The position numbers and the translations under genes were made by a program. A stretch of DNA of 64,000 nt. Origin: Anastatus disparis (lineage: Eukaryota; Arthropoda; Insecta; Hymenoptera; Eupelmidae). This document shows, one piece after another, positions 32,341-43,384 of the stretch (within the stretch, counting starts at the first letter, position 1; each line of letters starts with the position of its first letter). Under the pieces are notes generated by a model. It was not told the origin of the DNA, made no database searches, and was given only the letters and a program-made list of their open reading frames with translations. The stretch covers positions 3,646,001 through 3,710,000 of the forward strand of contig JAFFSR010000347.1 of assembly GCA_017163975.1 (NCBI GenBank). The letters run 5' to 3'.

Positions 32341-33785
32341 CGTCGCTCAGTTTCACTATCGATTAAAGAGTATCTAGGGTTAAGATAGCCGAAATGTCCT
32401 TAATTTTTCTTTCGCTCCTCGATAGGATTAAGGCATTTGTTTAGGCACAAAATAAAAAGTCAGTGTAGTCCGCGGACCCAAATAATTTTTTTCCAAGCTA
32501 GCGACTCTAAAAACCTCATTTTTCACGTTTTATTTTGTACCTCGCGTTGTAATTAACGAAATCACTTAAAAATTTATATGAGTATAGTTAATCTTACTAC
32601 TTTCTAGTATATTTTTTTCTAAGTAATCAGGAGTCAACATAACCTCAAAAAACATAATTTAATATTTAAAAAGCAATTTTGACCATGTAGATAAATGGCA
32701 ACATAAATCTTTTTTATTTTATCTTATAGCGGAAAAAATACATATTTTATAAATTTTTGTAAATTTGATTTTACTGGTTCGCTATGTTGGAAAATAGGAA
32801 AAACCGTTTTTTCGCTGATTTAGGCATTAAAATATAGCATTTTGTTCTTTGTTCTTGCGTTCTAACGACCGAAAACAACTCTCAACAATGTCTTATATGA
32901 TTATATTTTATTGTAATTTTTTTCTAATAATTTAGAGCCCAACATAACATGAAAAAATTACTCACTCCTGAAAATGCGATTTTGATCACTTTAATGAGCT
33001 TTGCACAAAACTCAATTTGCTTATCTTGTAGAGCAAATAAAAATACGTCCTGGATATGTATGTATGCATCCATATATGTATGTTTGTCATATTATAGCTT
33101 TCTAACGCCACTTCCAATTCTGATTCAACATGGCTCATTGTATTTCTTACTACATCAAAAGTATCATAGGCCAGTCAAAACAGAAAGGGCCCTTTACTTT
33201 AAAACAATAACTCAATACCAGCTATGCCAAACTCCAATGAGTAAAACTATCTTTCTTTCGTAATATTTGGTAATATTTCGTGTTATTTAGTAATTTTTAA
33301 TTAATTTTTTGCTTTTTAGTTGTGACTACCATATGGAAGCCAGTCACGTCGTCTTTGGTTTTGAGATCCCTCACACTCAGCGTCAAACACAAACAGATAA
33401 AAATCATTTTACTTTAGCTTGAATACAAACAGTCAGCAGTTACAGCGAAAGAAAACTATATAAATAATTTATTACTTTAACACACTTCACACCGCTGTAG
33501 ATAATATCGGTTATCTTAGTTTAAGCCCCCTAAAATTTTTCTTCCTTTCATGTGAGTCTATTTTTTTTTTTTTTTTAATTAATTTATTTTGTGTATAACG
33601 AGAGTATCCGATTCCACTATATACTTCCGTGTGGAGGGGAAGAGGGGATTGTAACATGGCAGTTTACTACATCTTACCAGATATTTAAATTTTCACATGA
33701 AGCGTCACATTTAAACGTACTAGCAGCGCATGTATATATATTTTACTATCAGCTTCAAAAATAATAATTATTATTTATTTCATGT
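32341..33785. repeat. Diverged direct repeats and a repeat-K fragment, no gene seen
   Basis: A block at about 32,520-32,700 (tcgcgtt...aacga...ttttttctaa...caacataac) is echoed at 32,860-33,000, about 320 bp away, suggesting an old tandem duplication. At 33,580-33,670 the minus strand resembles repeat K at 4,690-4,785 (aaactgccatgtt, cacggaagtata). The 104-codon ORF at 32,949-33,263 shows no recognisable motif. Confidence 0.4.
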
Positions 33786-34235
33786 ACACAGTGAAAAAAA
33801 ATTTGTAATTTTAACATACATAAGTGTTACAGATGAAACATAATTTTTTTGTGTTAAAATTTACAAATTTTTTTTGTGTAATTTTCGAAGTTGAAATTTT
33901 TACTTAAAAATTCCTGAATAATAAAAAATTTTGAATAAGAAAATTTGTAAATTTTACAAATTTATTTGTGTTTAAATATAATGATTGAAATGATGATTAG
34001 ATATTAAATAATGACTTTTTGGTATTTCTCTCTGTTAATATATTAAAAAACAGAGAGATGAAGAAATATAAGAAAAAGGATAAAATGATAGATGTTGAAG
34101 TGTATTAATAATATCATAAACAAATTAAACTTATTTGTCAATATTACATTATCGTTTAATGGCGAACGTAAACAATTGATTACGAAGAGAGCCGATCATT
34201 TTTAATATCAGTATTTATATAAGTATAGAAATACA

Positions 34236-34435
34236 GCCGCTTAGTGGCTCAATCGGTAGAGCGTTGGATTTGTAATCTCGGGGTTTTGAGTTCGAATTCC
34301 GCTCTCGGCAGCCAATCGATAGAAGCACCACTGTGCGTTACATGTGCCTTGTTCAAAAACACATTTACGAGCTCCGGTGCTAATTAGCATCACAAATAGC
34401 ATAAATATAGCAACTTTAAAAAAGAAAAAAAAAGT
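34236..34435 (+). mobile_element. tRNA-derived SINE S1
   Basis: The head is tRNA-like: box A TGGCTCAATCGGTAGAGC, an anticodon-loop region ggatttgtaatc (anticodon TGT if read as a threonine tRNA), and box B AGTTCGAATTCC. GCCG at the start can pair with CGGC at 34,305-34,309. A body follows (agcaccactgtgcgttacat, gctaattagcatcac) shared with the copy at 18,402, then an A-rich tail near 34,420. aagtata occurs just before and just after, a possible target duplication. The tail and second copy argue for a SINE, not a tRNA gene. Confidence 0.75.
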
Positions 34436-34868
34436 ATACGAATTTTTGGACTTAGCAGAAATCAATATTTACAAACTAAAATTTACCTTGCATTTATGGC
34501 ATTTTAATTGCACATAATAATAATAATGCTAATAGAAAAGGCCAAGATGGCTGCCTTATGGTAAGAAGCTAATTGAGTTAATATGTAAAAAAAAGTGTTT
34601 GAAGTGTGTGATAGAGAAGGAGTAAGTGTGATAAGGGTAAATAGAAGTGTAATAGAGAAGTAGAGTGAAATATTGAATGGTGAAATTTGAGTGTAAAGGA
34701 GTAAGGAGAAGGATAGTTGTGACAGAAAGGAAACAGGTATTTTTAAGGTTAGGTACATATAATTGAAGGAGTGAGGAAAAGCTAGTTAAAAATATAAAAG
34801 AATAGAATGAATGAGAGTTACGTGGAGAAGCAAAGTTCATTCAGACGGATAGAAAAAAGAACGAATTT

Positions 34869-35990
34869 GTGGTGAAAAGAGAGAAAAAGGGAAGTTTGAA
34901 AGGATTAAAAAGTAAGGAAGGTGCTAGTATAGAGAAGCTGTGTGAGAGCGTAGGGATAGCTGTAGAAGATAGTGTTGGTAAGAAGAGAGTCAGAGATAGC
35001 CCAGAAGAAAAAGAAAGGAAAAAGGCGGTAAAAGAAACTGATTATAGTAAGGAGGAGCTGAGCGACAGTGAGGAAGAGGACCTAGACAGCACGGTGGTTG
35101 AAGATTTCAACAAAAGCATATAGAAAGAAAAATTAGACCAAATTATGAGAATGCTAGACAAGATGAAAGTAGAGAATAATAACTTCAAGGAAGAAATGAG
35201 ACGGGAGGTGAAGGAATTTAAAGAATGTTTAAGAGAGGAAATAAGAGGAGTGGAAGAAAGAGTAAATAATAATTTAAAAAGAATGGAGGAAGAAAGAACA
35301 AAAGATATGGAGAGGTGCAAAGTCAATTTTAAAAAACTGGTAAAAGATGGTAACGAGAGGAAAGTATGGAAAGAAAAGAAGAATGAGGAGATGGAGAAAG
35401 TTAAAAAAGAGCTAGAAGAGAAAGGGAAAATTGAGGACATTGAAAAGAGGTTAAGATTGGAAGGAGAAAAAATAGAGAGGTACCTAACGGAGAGTGGTAA
35501 TGAATATAGAAGAAAGGAGGAAAAAGAAGTATTATGGATAGCAGAAATGGAGGAGAGAAGAAAGAAGAAAAAAAATATTACAGTGAAAGGAGGAAACATT
35601 AATGAGATGGACAACAAGGAGAAAATGGTAAGATGGATTAAGAAAAGTTTAGGTGTGGAAAGTAATATTAGAAAAGTCTGAAAAACAAAGGGAGAGGAAG
35701 ATTGTGTTATAATACAATGTGAGGACTGGAAGTGCAAGCAAAGAATTACGAAAAAGAAAAATAAGCTAAAGAGGTCCACAGTATATCTGGAAAAGGACCT
35801 AACATGGAGAGAAAGAAGGAACAGGTACATAATTAAATGCAAGGTAGAGGAACTTAGAGAGAAAGGTAGGAAAACTAAGATTTTCTTCAACGGGTTAAAG
35901 GTAGAGGATGAAACTTGGTATTGGAATGAGAAACTGGAAAAGTGATTTCGGAAAGGGAAAGCATTGAAGGAGTAGGAAAGAGACAAATTA
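34869..35990 (+). pseudogene. Non-LTR retrotransposon ORF1 (coiled coil), broken
   Basis: The start at 34,869 opens a lysine/glutamate-rich frame to 35,123, then after a stop the frame from 35,145 to 35,681 encodes a long highly charged coiled coil (for example REEIRGVEERVNNNLKRMEE). Past another stop the sequence still reads as protein (VYLEKDLTWRERRNRYIIKC, to about 35,940), likely the C-terminal nucleic-acid-binding part. ORF1 proteins coat the element RNA in the cytoplasm. The coding strand is extraordinarily purine-rich. Several stops make it inactive. Long pyrimidine-strand ORFs on the opposite strand are shadows. Confidence 0.6.
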
Positions 35991-36039
35991 TGAGGAAAGA
36001 GACAATGGTGAAGAAATTGGTAGAATTGAAAAAAACGCA

Positions 36040-39000
36040 ATAAGATGCTTAACGTGGAACGTGAAAGATTATGTATTTGACATAAGATGGGCAAAAGAGG
36101 AAAAAAAGAGAGGAAGACCGAAAGGAGGAATGATCTTAGCAATAAGAAAGGATAGTGGCTCATTGTAGATTAGAGACAAAAGGTAACGGAGGAGGTGATT
36201 TGGTACAAGATTGCTTGTGATAATATAGAGTTTATTATAGTGGGAGTTTACATGAGAGAGGTAAGGAGAAAAAACATGGAGGTCCTAGAGAAGGTTGTAT
36301 AAGAACACAAAAAGAAAAGAGTATTAATAATAGGAGATTGGAACGTGAGAGTGGCAGAAGGAGGAGGGTTACTAGATGTAATATATAATGAAAGTCAGAG
36401 AAAGCTAAAAGACAAAGTATGTAACAAAGAGAAGAGCCAGTGAAATGGCTAGGTGAGCAAGGATTGAGTATAGGCAATGGGTATGTGAAAGGAGATGAAG
36501 AAGGAGAATGGACATTCATAAGTGGAATAGGGATGTCGGTAATTGACTTTATTATGATAAATGAAAATATGGAGGAGGAAGTATCAGAAATTAAAATAAG
36601 AAAATATGAGTTGTCTGACCACACGCCAATTGAGTGTGAATTTAGAGTGAAGATAGAGAGCAGAAAAACAAACGAAGAAGAAAAGAAATGGGTTTCAATG
36701 TGGACTGAGAAAGAGAGAGAAGAATTTAAAGAAAAGATTGATATCCAAGAAGCTGTGGATTCTTGGGAAGACTTCAGAGAAAGAATTAGAAAGAGCATGA
36801 GAATGAACAAGGAGAATAAAATGGAGGAGTGGTGGGATGAAGAGTGCGAAGATAAAAAGTCGATGGTGAAAAGAAAATTAGAGAATGTAATGAGAGAGAA
36901 CAGATGCAAGAAGGACTATGTTTTAGAAAGAAGAAAGTATAAGGAATTGATAGAAAGAAAAAAAAATGCAGAAAGGGGAAGAAATAATGAAAAAGATCAA
37001 GGGAGATGAATCTGGAAGAGAATTTTGGAAAATAATAAACTATGGCAAGGTGAGAAATGCAGGAATTTCAAACAACATACAAGAGGAGGAATGGAGAAAG
37101 GCGTTTATGAGTAATGACAGTTCAGGTGAAAAAGAAGAGAAAGAAAAGAAAAGAGAAGAAGAGGGAAAGGAAGAAGAGGAGGTAAAAATTTCCAAGGAAG
37201 AAATTGTAGATGCTATCAAAAGGTTAAAGAGGAAAAAGGCTCCAGGTCTGGATAATATTCCAAACGAAGTTTGGATAGAGAGAGGAGAAATGATGGTGAA
37301 GAGTTTATACAGGATTATAAATAGAATTTGGAAAGGCAAAGGGTTGCCAAAGGAGTGGAGAATTGGGATGATATCACCAATTTTTAAGAAAGGAGACAAG
37401 GATAGGGTAGAAAATTATAGAGAGATTACATTGATGGATACGGGATACAAGATATATGCCGAGTTATTAAAAAGAAGATTAAAGAAGGAGCTAGAGGAGA
37501 GGAAAATTGTGAGTGACACGCAATTTGGGTTTAGGAAAGGTTATCGTACAATGAAGAGTGTGTTTTGTTTAAAGACAATCATGGAGAGTCAAATAAAGAA
37601 GGATAAAGGTAAGATGATTTTGTTCTTTGAAGATCTGTAAGCTGCATTTGATAAGGTAAAGAGAAAAGAAATATGGAGTGAAATGGAAAAGATGAATATT
37701 AACGCAGGTGTAAGAAAAAGGATTGAGGAAATATATAGGAGTACATATGCAAAGGTGATAGTCAATAATATTCGTACAGAAGAATTCGAAGTGAAAGAAG
37801 GCGGGAGACAAGGGTGCCCGTTAAGCTCGATTCTATTTAACGTTACTTTCGCTGTACTGGAAGAAGCTCTAAGAGAGGGTCAAGTAGGTGGAATTAAAAT
37901 AGGAAAAAGGAGAGTATGCAGTCTAGCGTATGCTGACGATATTGTTCCTATGGCAAAGAATGGTGATGAAATGAGAAGCATGCTCAAAAGATTTGAAAAA
38001 TATATAATGATGAAAGGGCTAGAACTTAATGTAGGAAAATCGAAAATAATGGAGGTGAGAAAAGCAGGAGGAAGAAGAAGAGTAGATAGATATACTTGGA
38101 ATGGCAAGTAGATAGAGGAGGTAAAAGTATATAACTATTTAGGTTTTGTAATACAGAGAAATGGGAATCTAAATGAGCATATAAAAGCAGTGAAAAGAAA
38201 GGCAAATGTCAAATTAGGAAGGATATGGAGCATTAAAGAAAGACTTTTCAAAAATGAATGAAAGGACAATGAGGATATTTGATGCCACAATAGAAAGTAT
38301 GGTGTTATATAGAGCCGCTATATGGGGATGGTAAAGATGGAAACAGATAGAAAGGATACAGAAGAAATACATCAAGTGGGTTTTAGGTTTGGAAAGATCT
38401 ACGCCAGACTACGTTGTAAGGACGGAGACAAAGAGATACAGCATGGAGATATCAGCATTAAAAAGGGCGTTAAGATTTGATATAAAGTTAAGTAAAAGAA
38501 GGAAAGGATCATTAATTAAGGAATGTTGGGGAGAAAACAAAAAGGTATGTGAAACAGAAGAGAAAATGGAAAATATAAGGAAAAGAAAAAGAGGATTAGG
38601 TGAGGATGATGATCGGAGGAAAAAGGTGCTAAGAGATAGCATAAAAATGAGAAGTCTTGAGAAAAGAAGAATGTCAATCAAGGAATTCTATAGGAAAGTA
38701 GAAAACGGTAAAAATGTGGAGGAGGAAATCACAGAGAAAAGCAAGGAGATAGAATGGGCAGAGTCGTGGGACAGGTTAAAAAAGTCTAGGTATGCAAAAG
38801 AGGTTAAGCTGATTGCTAATAGTTGGATGGATGGACAAAGTTACTTCAATGGTAGAGAGAAAGGCGGAAGCAAAGATATAAAAAGGACAGCAAGGTTTAG
38901 AATGGGAAATGAATTTAACGCGAATGAATATTGGTTGAAAGAGAAAGAAAAGCTATGTAGGATGTGTGGAAAAGAGAGCGAGTCAATGAGACACATAGTG

Positions 39001-39042
39001 GAGGAATGTGAGTACACTGCACGGAGAGAAAATTCATGCTAA
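36040..39042 (+). pseudogene. Non-LTR retrotransposon ORF2: endonuclease, reverse transcriptase, Cys/His tail
   Basis: Begins with IRCLTWNV, the N-terminal block of an AP-like endonuclease, followed by LIIGDWNVR (the GDFN-type catalytic block, about 36,330), WTFISGIGMSVIDFIMIN and SDHTPIECEF (36,510-36,650). Reverse transcriptase runs from about 37,190: KKAPGLDNIPNEVW, ISPIFKKGDKDRVENY, QFGFRKGYRT, then a TAA stop just inside the FxDLxxAFD block (37,637), GGRQGCPLSSILF and AYADDIVPMA (YADD active site, 37,930). The C-terminal domain ends with CRMCGKESESMRHIVEECEY, a Cys/His motif. The type resembles elements abundant in hymenopterans. At least six stops or frameshifts; the 3' end beyond 39,042 is missing or replaced. 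Confidence 0.8.
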
Positions 39043-40060
39043 TAGAGCATGCGAACTGCCATCTATGCGAGTATATAAAATACTGATACAAAAATGACAG
39101 GCATGAGAAGCTCTATCAGTATTGGATTAACTTATACTAAAAAAGATGGTATGGGGAGTAAATAAAACATGAATGGCATTCACTGATGACTCGCGTAGTA
39201 TACTTTGATGACTCCCCACTCTCATATCCTTTGTTTGATCGAGTCGCCTCTTAAATATAAAAAGAAATAAAAAATATTAAAACAATAAAAAAAATTTTTT
39301 TAAAAGTGGTTCTAACCGAGAGTTGAACTCGCGCACTCAAAAGAAAAAGCACGAACGTTACGCACTAGACTAACGCTGCTTTGAAACATCTCTGGCGTAA
39401 AATCGTACATGCTTATCTGCCCCCCCAGCTATTTAAAATAATTAAATTTTAAGTTAAAATTAATTATCAATAGTTATGAAGTTTAACAGATTATAATGTC
39501 TCTTCTCTCATAAAAAAAGAAAAGAAAAGAAAAAAAAGATTCACGCAATGAAAATACGTTAACGAAACTTGCGACATGATTTTAGATATAGACCAGCCGT
39601 GTTTGCTCGCGTCGCAACCCAAAACAGGAGGCAACTTGAGTGATGAAATAATGTCATAGTTAGTAGCAAAGAAAGAATAGTGGACAAGCCACGTTTACTC
39701 CCGTCACGTCCCATGAATGGATACAGCGCCAGCTATTGAAGGATATTAGAGTGGGGAGTTACCAAAGCATGTAAATCAACTGTTTGTGGATAGCATAAAC
39801 CTCGTTAGAGTATATGGCGCTGTTATGAAAGCATAGGATATTACTTACTAACTTGGGATACGTAAACTAAATACTCTATTGGCATGAATTTTTTCTCAGT
39901 GTAGAAATGAAAAAATGAATTGGATTAGTTGTCTAGCAGAAGTGAAAGGCAGGGACGCGGTACTAAGTAGAATTATATGGAAAAGAAAACAGAGAAAGAA
40001 AGGATTAGTTAGAGAAAATGCAAAGAAAAGTGAGGGGAACGAGGGAAGTGAATAAAAGAA
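39043..40060. other. Inverted-repeat region after the LINE, with tRNA-like insert
   Basis: The segments 39,202-39,229 and 39,741-39,768 are inverted repeats (CTTTG.T.ACTCCCCACTCT.ATATCC), suggesting a foldback element of roughly 0.8 kb that truncated the LINE. Between them is a tRNA-like sequence on the minus strand (39,309-39,382). No ORF of note. Confidence 0.4.
39309..39382 (-). other. tRNA-like sequence, probably SINE or tRNA relic
   Basis: On the minus strand, a box A-like TTAGTCTAGTGCGTAACG and a box B-like GAGTTCAACTCTC are about 35 bp apart, with a 5' GCAGC. The terminal CGGTTAGAACC does not pair well with the 5' end, so a functional tRNA is unlikely. No second copy found in the window. 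Confidence 0.35.
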
Positions 40061-40370
40061 AAAAACAACAGTGCCTTCTAGGAACGCCCGAAAGAAGCGA
40101 AGCTTTGTATAAAGCGTAGGAACTAAACGTTAAAAAAAATAATGAAAAAAAATACGCGATTAGAAGAAGAAAAAAAGAGAGCTCCGCTGCAGCCTTGCGT
40201 TTTTGGGCGTGTATTTTATTTTAAATTTATTTATTTTTTCCCTAAAATATTTATTTTTTTTATTTTTTCTCTCGCGTATTTTTTTTCATTATTTTTTTTA
40301 ACGCTTAGTTCCTACGCTTTATACAAAGCTTTGCTTCTTTCGGCCGTCCCTAGACGGCACTGTTGTTTTT
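40061..40370. mobile_element. Foldback MITE (family L), 310 bp
   Basis: Ends AAAAACAACAGTGCC and inverted GGCACTGTTGTTTTT. The arms (about 120 bp) match almost perfectly, including gctttgtataaagcgtagga and ttaaaaaaaataatg. The 88-codon ORF inside is a reading of the right arm and not a gene. Confidence 0.75.
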
Positions 40371-40959
40371 TATGTCCTTTAAGTAGTAAAAATGTTAAAA
40401 TAATTTGAATACTGTAATTCTTGCATGATAAGATTTATTAATTAGTTTTATGTACAAAGTTTTAATATACAATAATAGAATCATTCATAAATTGTATGTT
40501 CATCAGAAGTACATTCAGTAATTTGTACACCACTATTCTCATTTTTATATTGTACCAAAGTAACTATTGGCTGATGGTGACTAAATTATGGTACAAATGT
40601 TTTTAATTCTAGTCTTATAGAATTACAATTTACATTATTTATTAACAATCGACAGAAAGCAAGATGAACGAAACAACACATTGCAACGGATATTCAAGAG
40701 AAAGAGATGTGAAGCGATGACTGATATAAGTATGAGATAGACAGAAGGCCACGCACACTGAGTTAGGGAGAGGTGAGGATGGGAGGCAGTGTGCACGTAC
40801 TGGCACGATATGTATACATGCGCACCGCAACTGCCACTCTGTATACCTATATATATTGTGTAACGCTTTTAAAATCTGACGCTTAGCACGGATAGAGTGA
40901 CCACGCGGCGAGCGCCCAGAATGTCCGTATAAAAGCTTCGCTTAAAAAAAAAAAAATAT
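40371..40959. other. No gene seen
   Basis: AT-rich to 40,640, then a moderately GC-rich stretch (40,700-40,930) without recognisable motif. Confidence 0.35.
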
Positions 40960-42318
40960 AGATTAAAAGCTGAAAGGTGAGAGGTTAAGAAAGGAGGGTA
41001 AGAACTGAAAGAAATGAGTGAGAAAGGGAGACAATGAGAAGATAGTATTTTTAACTCAGTATAAAATTAAGTTGGTTCTTGGAAAGAACCAAAGATGTGT
41101 TAAGCTGTAAATAGTTGACATATGTTAGGGAATTATTATGCTAAAAGCAAGTAAGTTGGCAACACTGATAAAAAAGGTCACAGATACAGAGGTAAGGTTA
41201 GGCTATAGTACACGTGCACGTGGTAAAAGAGAAAAAAAAGGAGAGAATCAAAATGAAGAGAAGAAGTTAATTCAAAAGAAAGAAAAGAGATAGAAAAAAT
41301 AAGTAAAAGTAGAAAAAAGAAAATAAGTGAAAGAATAAAGAGTTTGGTAAGAAGCGTTAAGCAAATCAAGGAGAGTACGGATAAAATGAAAAAGAGAGAA
41401 AAAAACCATGAATGGTGTGAGAAAATAGAAAACAGATTAGATAAGATTGAGGAGAAAATTAAAGAATTTAAAGAGATGGAAGAGATTGTCAACGACTTGA
41501 TAAAAGAAAATGAAGTAAGAAAGGTCCAGATTAAGAAGCTGGGAAAGATAATAAAGGAGTTGGGAAAAGGAAAGAAAGAAAGAGAAGAAGATACAGAGAT
41601 GGAAATGAGTGAAGGTAAAATCAGCAAAGAATATGAAAAGGAGAAAGAGTAGAAGAATTCAAGCAAAAAAAGGAAGAGGCATGATTAGTACGGTGAAGAT
41701 GTATGACAAGGAAAGGTTATTGGTTATGATGAAAGGTAAAAAGTCTTAAGGAGTTGGAAGATTGGATTGAGAAAGGTGTGGGAAATGCCAAGTGGGCAAT
41801 AGAAATGTTAGGAGATAGCAATAGCACGGAGTGGTTAATTTTTGAGGATAAAGAAGAAAGGAACTTGTTGCTGAAGAAATTTAGAAAAGGCAGATTGGAG
41901 AAAGGACTGGTGCTGGAAGAGCCATTAATAGTTTGGGAAAGAAAAGAGAGAGCAAAGAGAGAGAGAGAGAGAGAGAGAAGAAGAGGTAGAGTAAGGAGTA
42001 AGATAGTAAGAAGTCAAGGGAACGAAGAAGGTGTAGTAAGAGACAGGTTGGTGCAGGAGAGGCTGTGGCGAAGAAGAAGATATGGAGAATGAGCAAGAGA
42101 ATGTGAATTTTGTGTGAATAAAAAGAGAGTGTAGTATTGCATAAGAGATAATAGATCGACAAAATGTGAAATTAAATTAAATATGTGATAATACTATAAG
42201 ACTGTTAATATTATGTTATTTTGTAACGATACACAAGCTCACACACACACACACACACATACACATACAAACTAATGTAATGGATATAAATAAAGATTAT
42301 TATTATTAATGATAATGC
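40960..42318 (+). mobile_element. ORF1-only non-LTR (HAL1-like) element
   Basis: Purine-rich like the neighbouring LINE. A first coding-like segment (about 41,140-41,290) reads KLATLIKKVTDTEV and onward, then a coiled-coil ORF at 41,344-41,652 (KIENRLDKIEEKIKEFKEME), then an ORF at 41,754-42,092 with WAIEMLGDSNSTEWLIFEDK and an arginine/glutamate-rich end. No endonuclease or RT. The 3' end has a (CA)n run (42,238-42,260) and finishes taatggatataaataaagat followed by (TTA)n, a typical non-LTR tail. I interpret it as a derivative retaining ORF1 and the 3' end; relation to the 34.9-39.0 kb element is by composition only. Confidence 0.5.
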
Positions 42319-42499
42319 TAATATATAATTATTAAAAAAAGCAATTGTTTGAATAACTAAGTACACACATATTTGTAAAAATAACAAACTCCGTGGGTTT
42401 ATTCTAAAAAAATTTTTGTGTTGATTTTAAAAGTACAGAGAAATTTTTAAATAACAAATATTTGACGAATTACACAAAATTTTTTACTGTGTATTATAT

Positions 42500-42780
42500 T
42501 ATTTTTCCCAACGCAGTGAGCAAAAACCGATTTTCGGCGCCTGTTTTGAGTTAGCAAAATACCACATTCCCTCACCAAGCGGGGAATGTAATATTTTGCT
42601 CACTCAAAACAAGCACCAAAATCGGATTTCGCTCACCTTATTGGGAAAAATTCTATACCCCACTCGTGACAAAATAGGTCGTCGACTCGTCTTTTTTGTT
42701 ACTCTCGCTACGCTTGAGTAACAAACCGACTCGTGAGGGAATGACCTATTTTGCTCACTAGTGGGGTAATGTACTATTAT
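42500..42780. repeat. Dispersed repeat K, copy 2
   Basis: Resembles 4,785-5,045 in inverted orientation (aaaaccgattttcggcgcctg, cattccctcac, ctattttg). Internally palindromic (gagcaaaaaccgatttt with its partner near 42,630). No ORF. The surrounding 42,319-43,300 holds no gene. Confidence 0.5.
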
Positions 42781-43300
42781 TATTTAATTGATCGTTATAA
42801 TATATATGTATATATGTATATGTATTATAATGGGGGATTTAAAAAGAGGGGGAATCCTACTCAAATCTCTCAATTATCGGCAAGAAAAATAAACAATGAA
42901 ATGAAAAATCATTAGATTCGTAATAATTAAGCTTCGATCCGATTGAGACCAACAAAACTGTAATAATACAAGCATTTGAGTACCAGGCAATGTGAAAATG
43001 AAAGAAAAGAAGCAGTGCCTCTATCTTATTTTACTTTATGAATTTTTATATATTTAAGTTATTCAATTTTTCTTTTAATATATATGCCTCGGCCTCTCAG
43101 AATCGTGGGGTCGAATGACAGTAAACTGAGCTGTGCAGGTTTAGAACAGAACGAACATATAACTTTTCTAACTATAAAAAAATATAAATTTTTCTTCAAG
43201 TAATTACAATTTTCTATATTAAAGAAAACTCAACATAAAAATTTACAATGTGTTTAGGAAAACAATAATTATAAAGTGCCTGATGGGCTCAGTGATGCTT

Positions 43301-43384
43301 ATTGAAAACCCGAGTCGAATAACGTCCTTAGCGCCGGCTAAGCATGCTGGAGCTAAGGACGTTATCCGACCCGAGTCTTCAATT
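43301..43384. repeat. Perfect-core inverted repeat hairpin
   Basis: Arms of about 33 bp (ATTGAA...CCCGAGTCG.ATAACGTCCTTAGC) are separated by an 18-bp loop containing agcatgct. The inner 14 bp ATAACGTCCTTAGC pair perfectly with the other arm. It could be a very short deletion MITE or a transcribed hairpin. Confidence 0.6.

Noticed and set aside
34236..34310. Genuine threonine tRNA gene
   Set aside because: Only four acceptor base pairs, followed by a conserved body and A-rich tail that recur at 18.4 kb; a SINE explains it better.
35042..36163. 373-codon minus-strand ORF (Ser/Phe/Leu-rich, many apparent hydrophobic stretches)
   Set aside because: It is the complement of the purine-rich LINE ORF1; its composition follows from the plus strand and has no motif. 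The same applies to 36,235-36,909, 37,040-37,399, 34,504-34,840 and 41,178-41,666.
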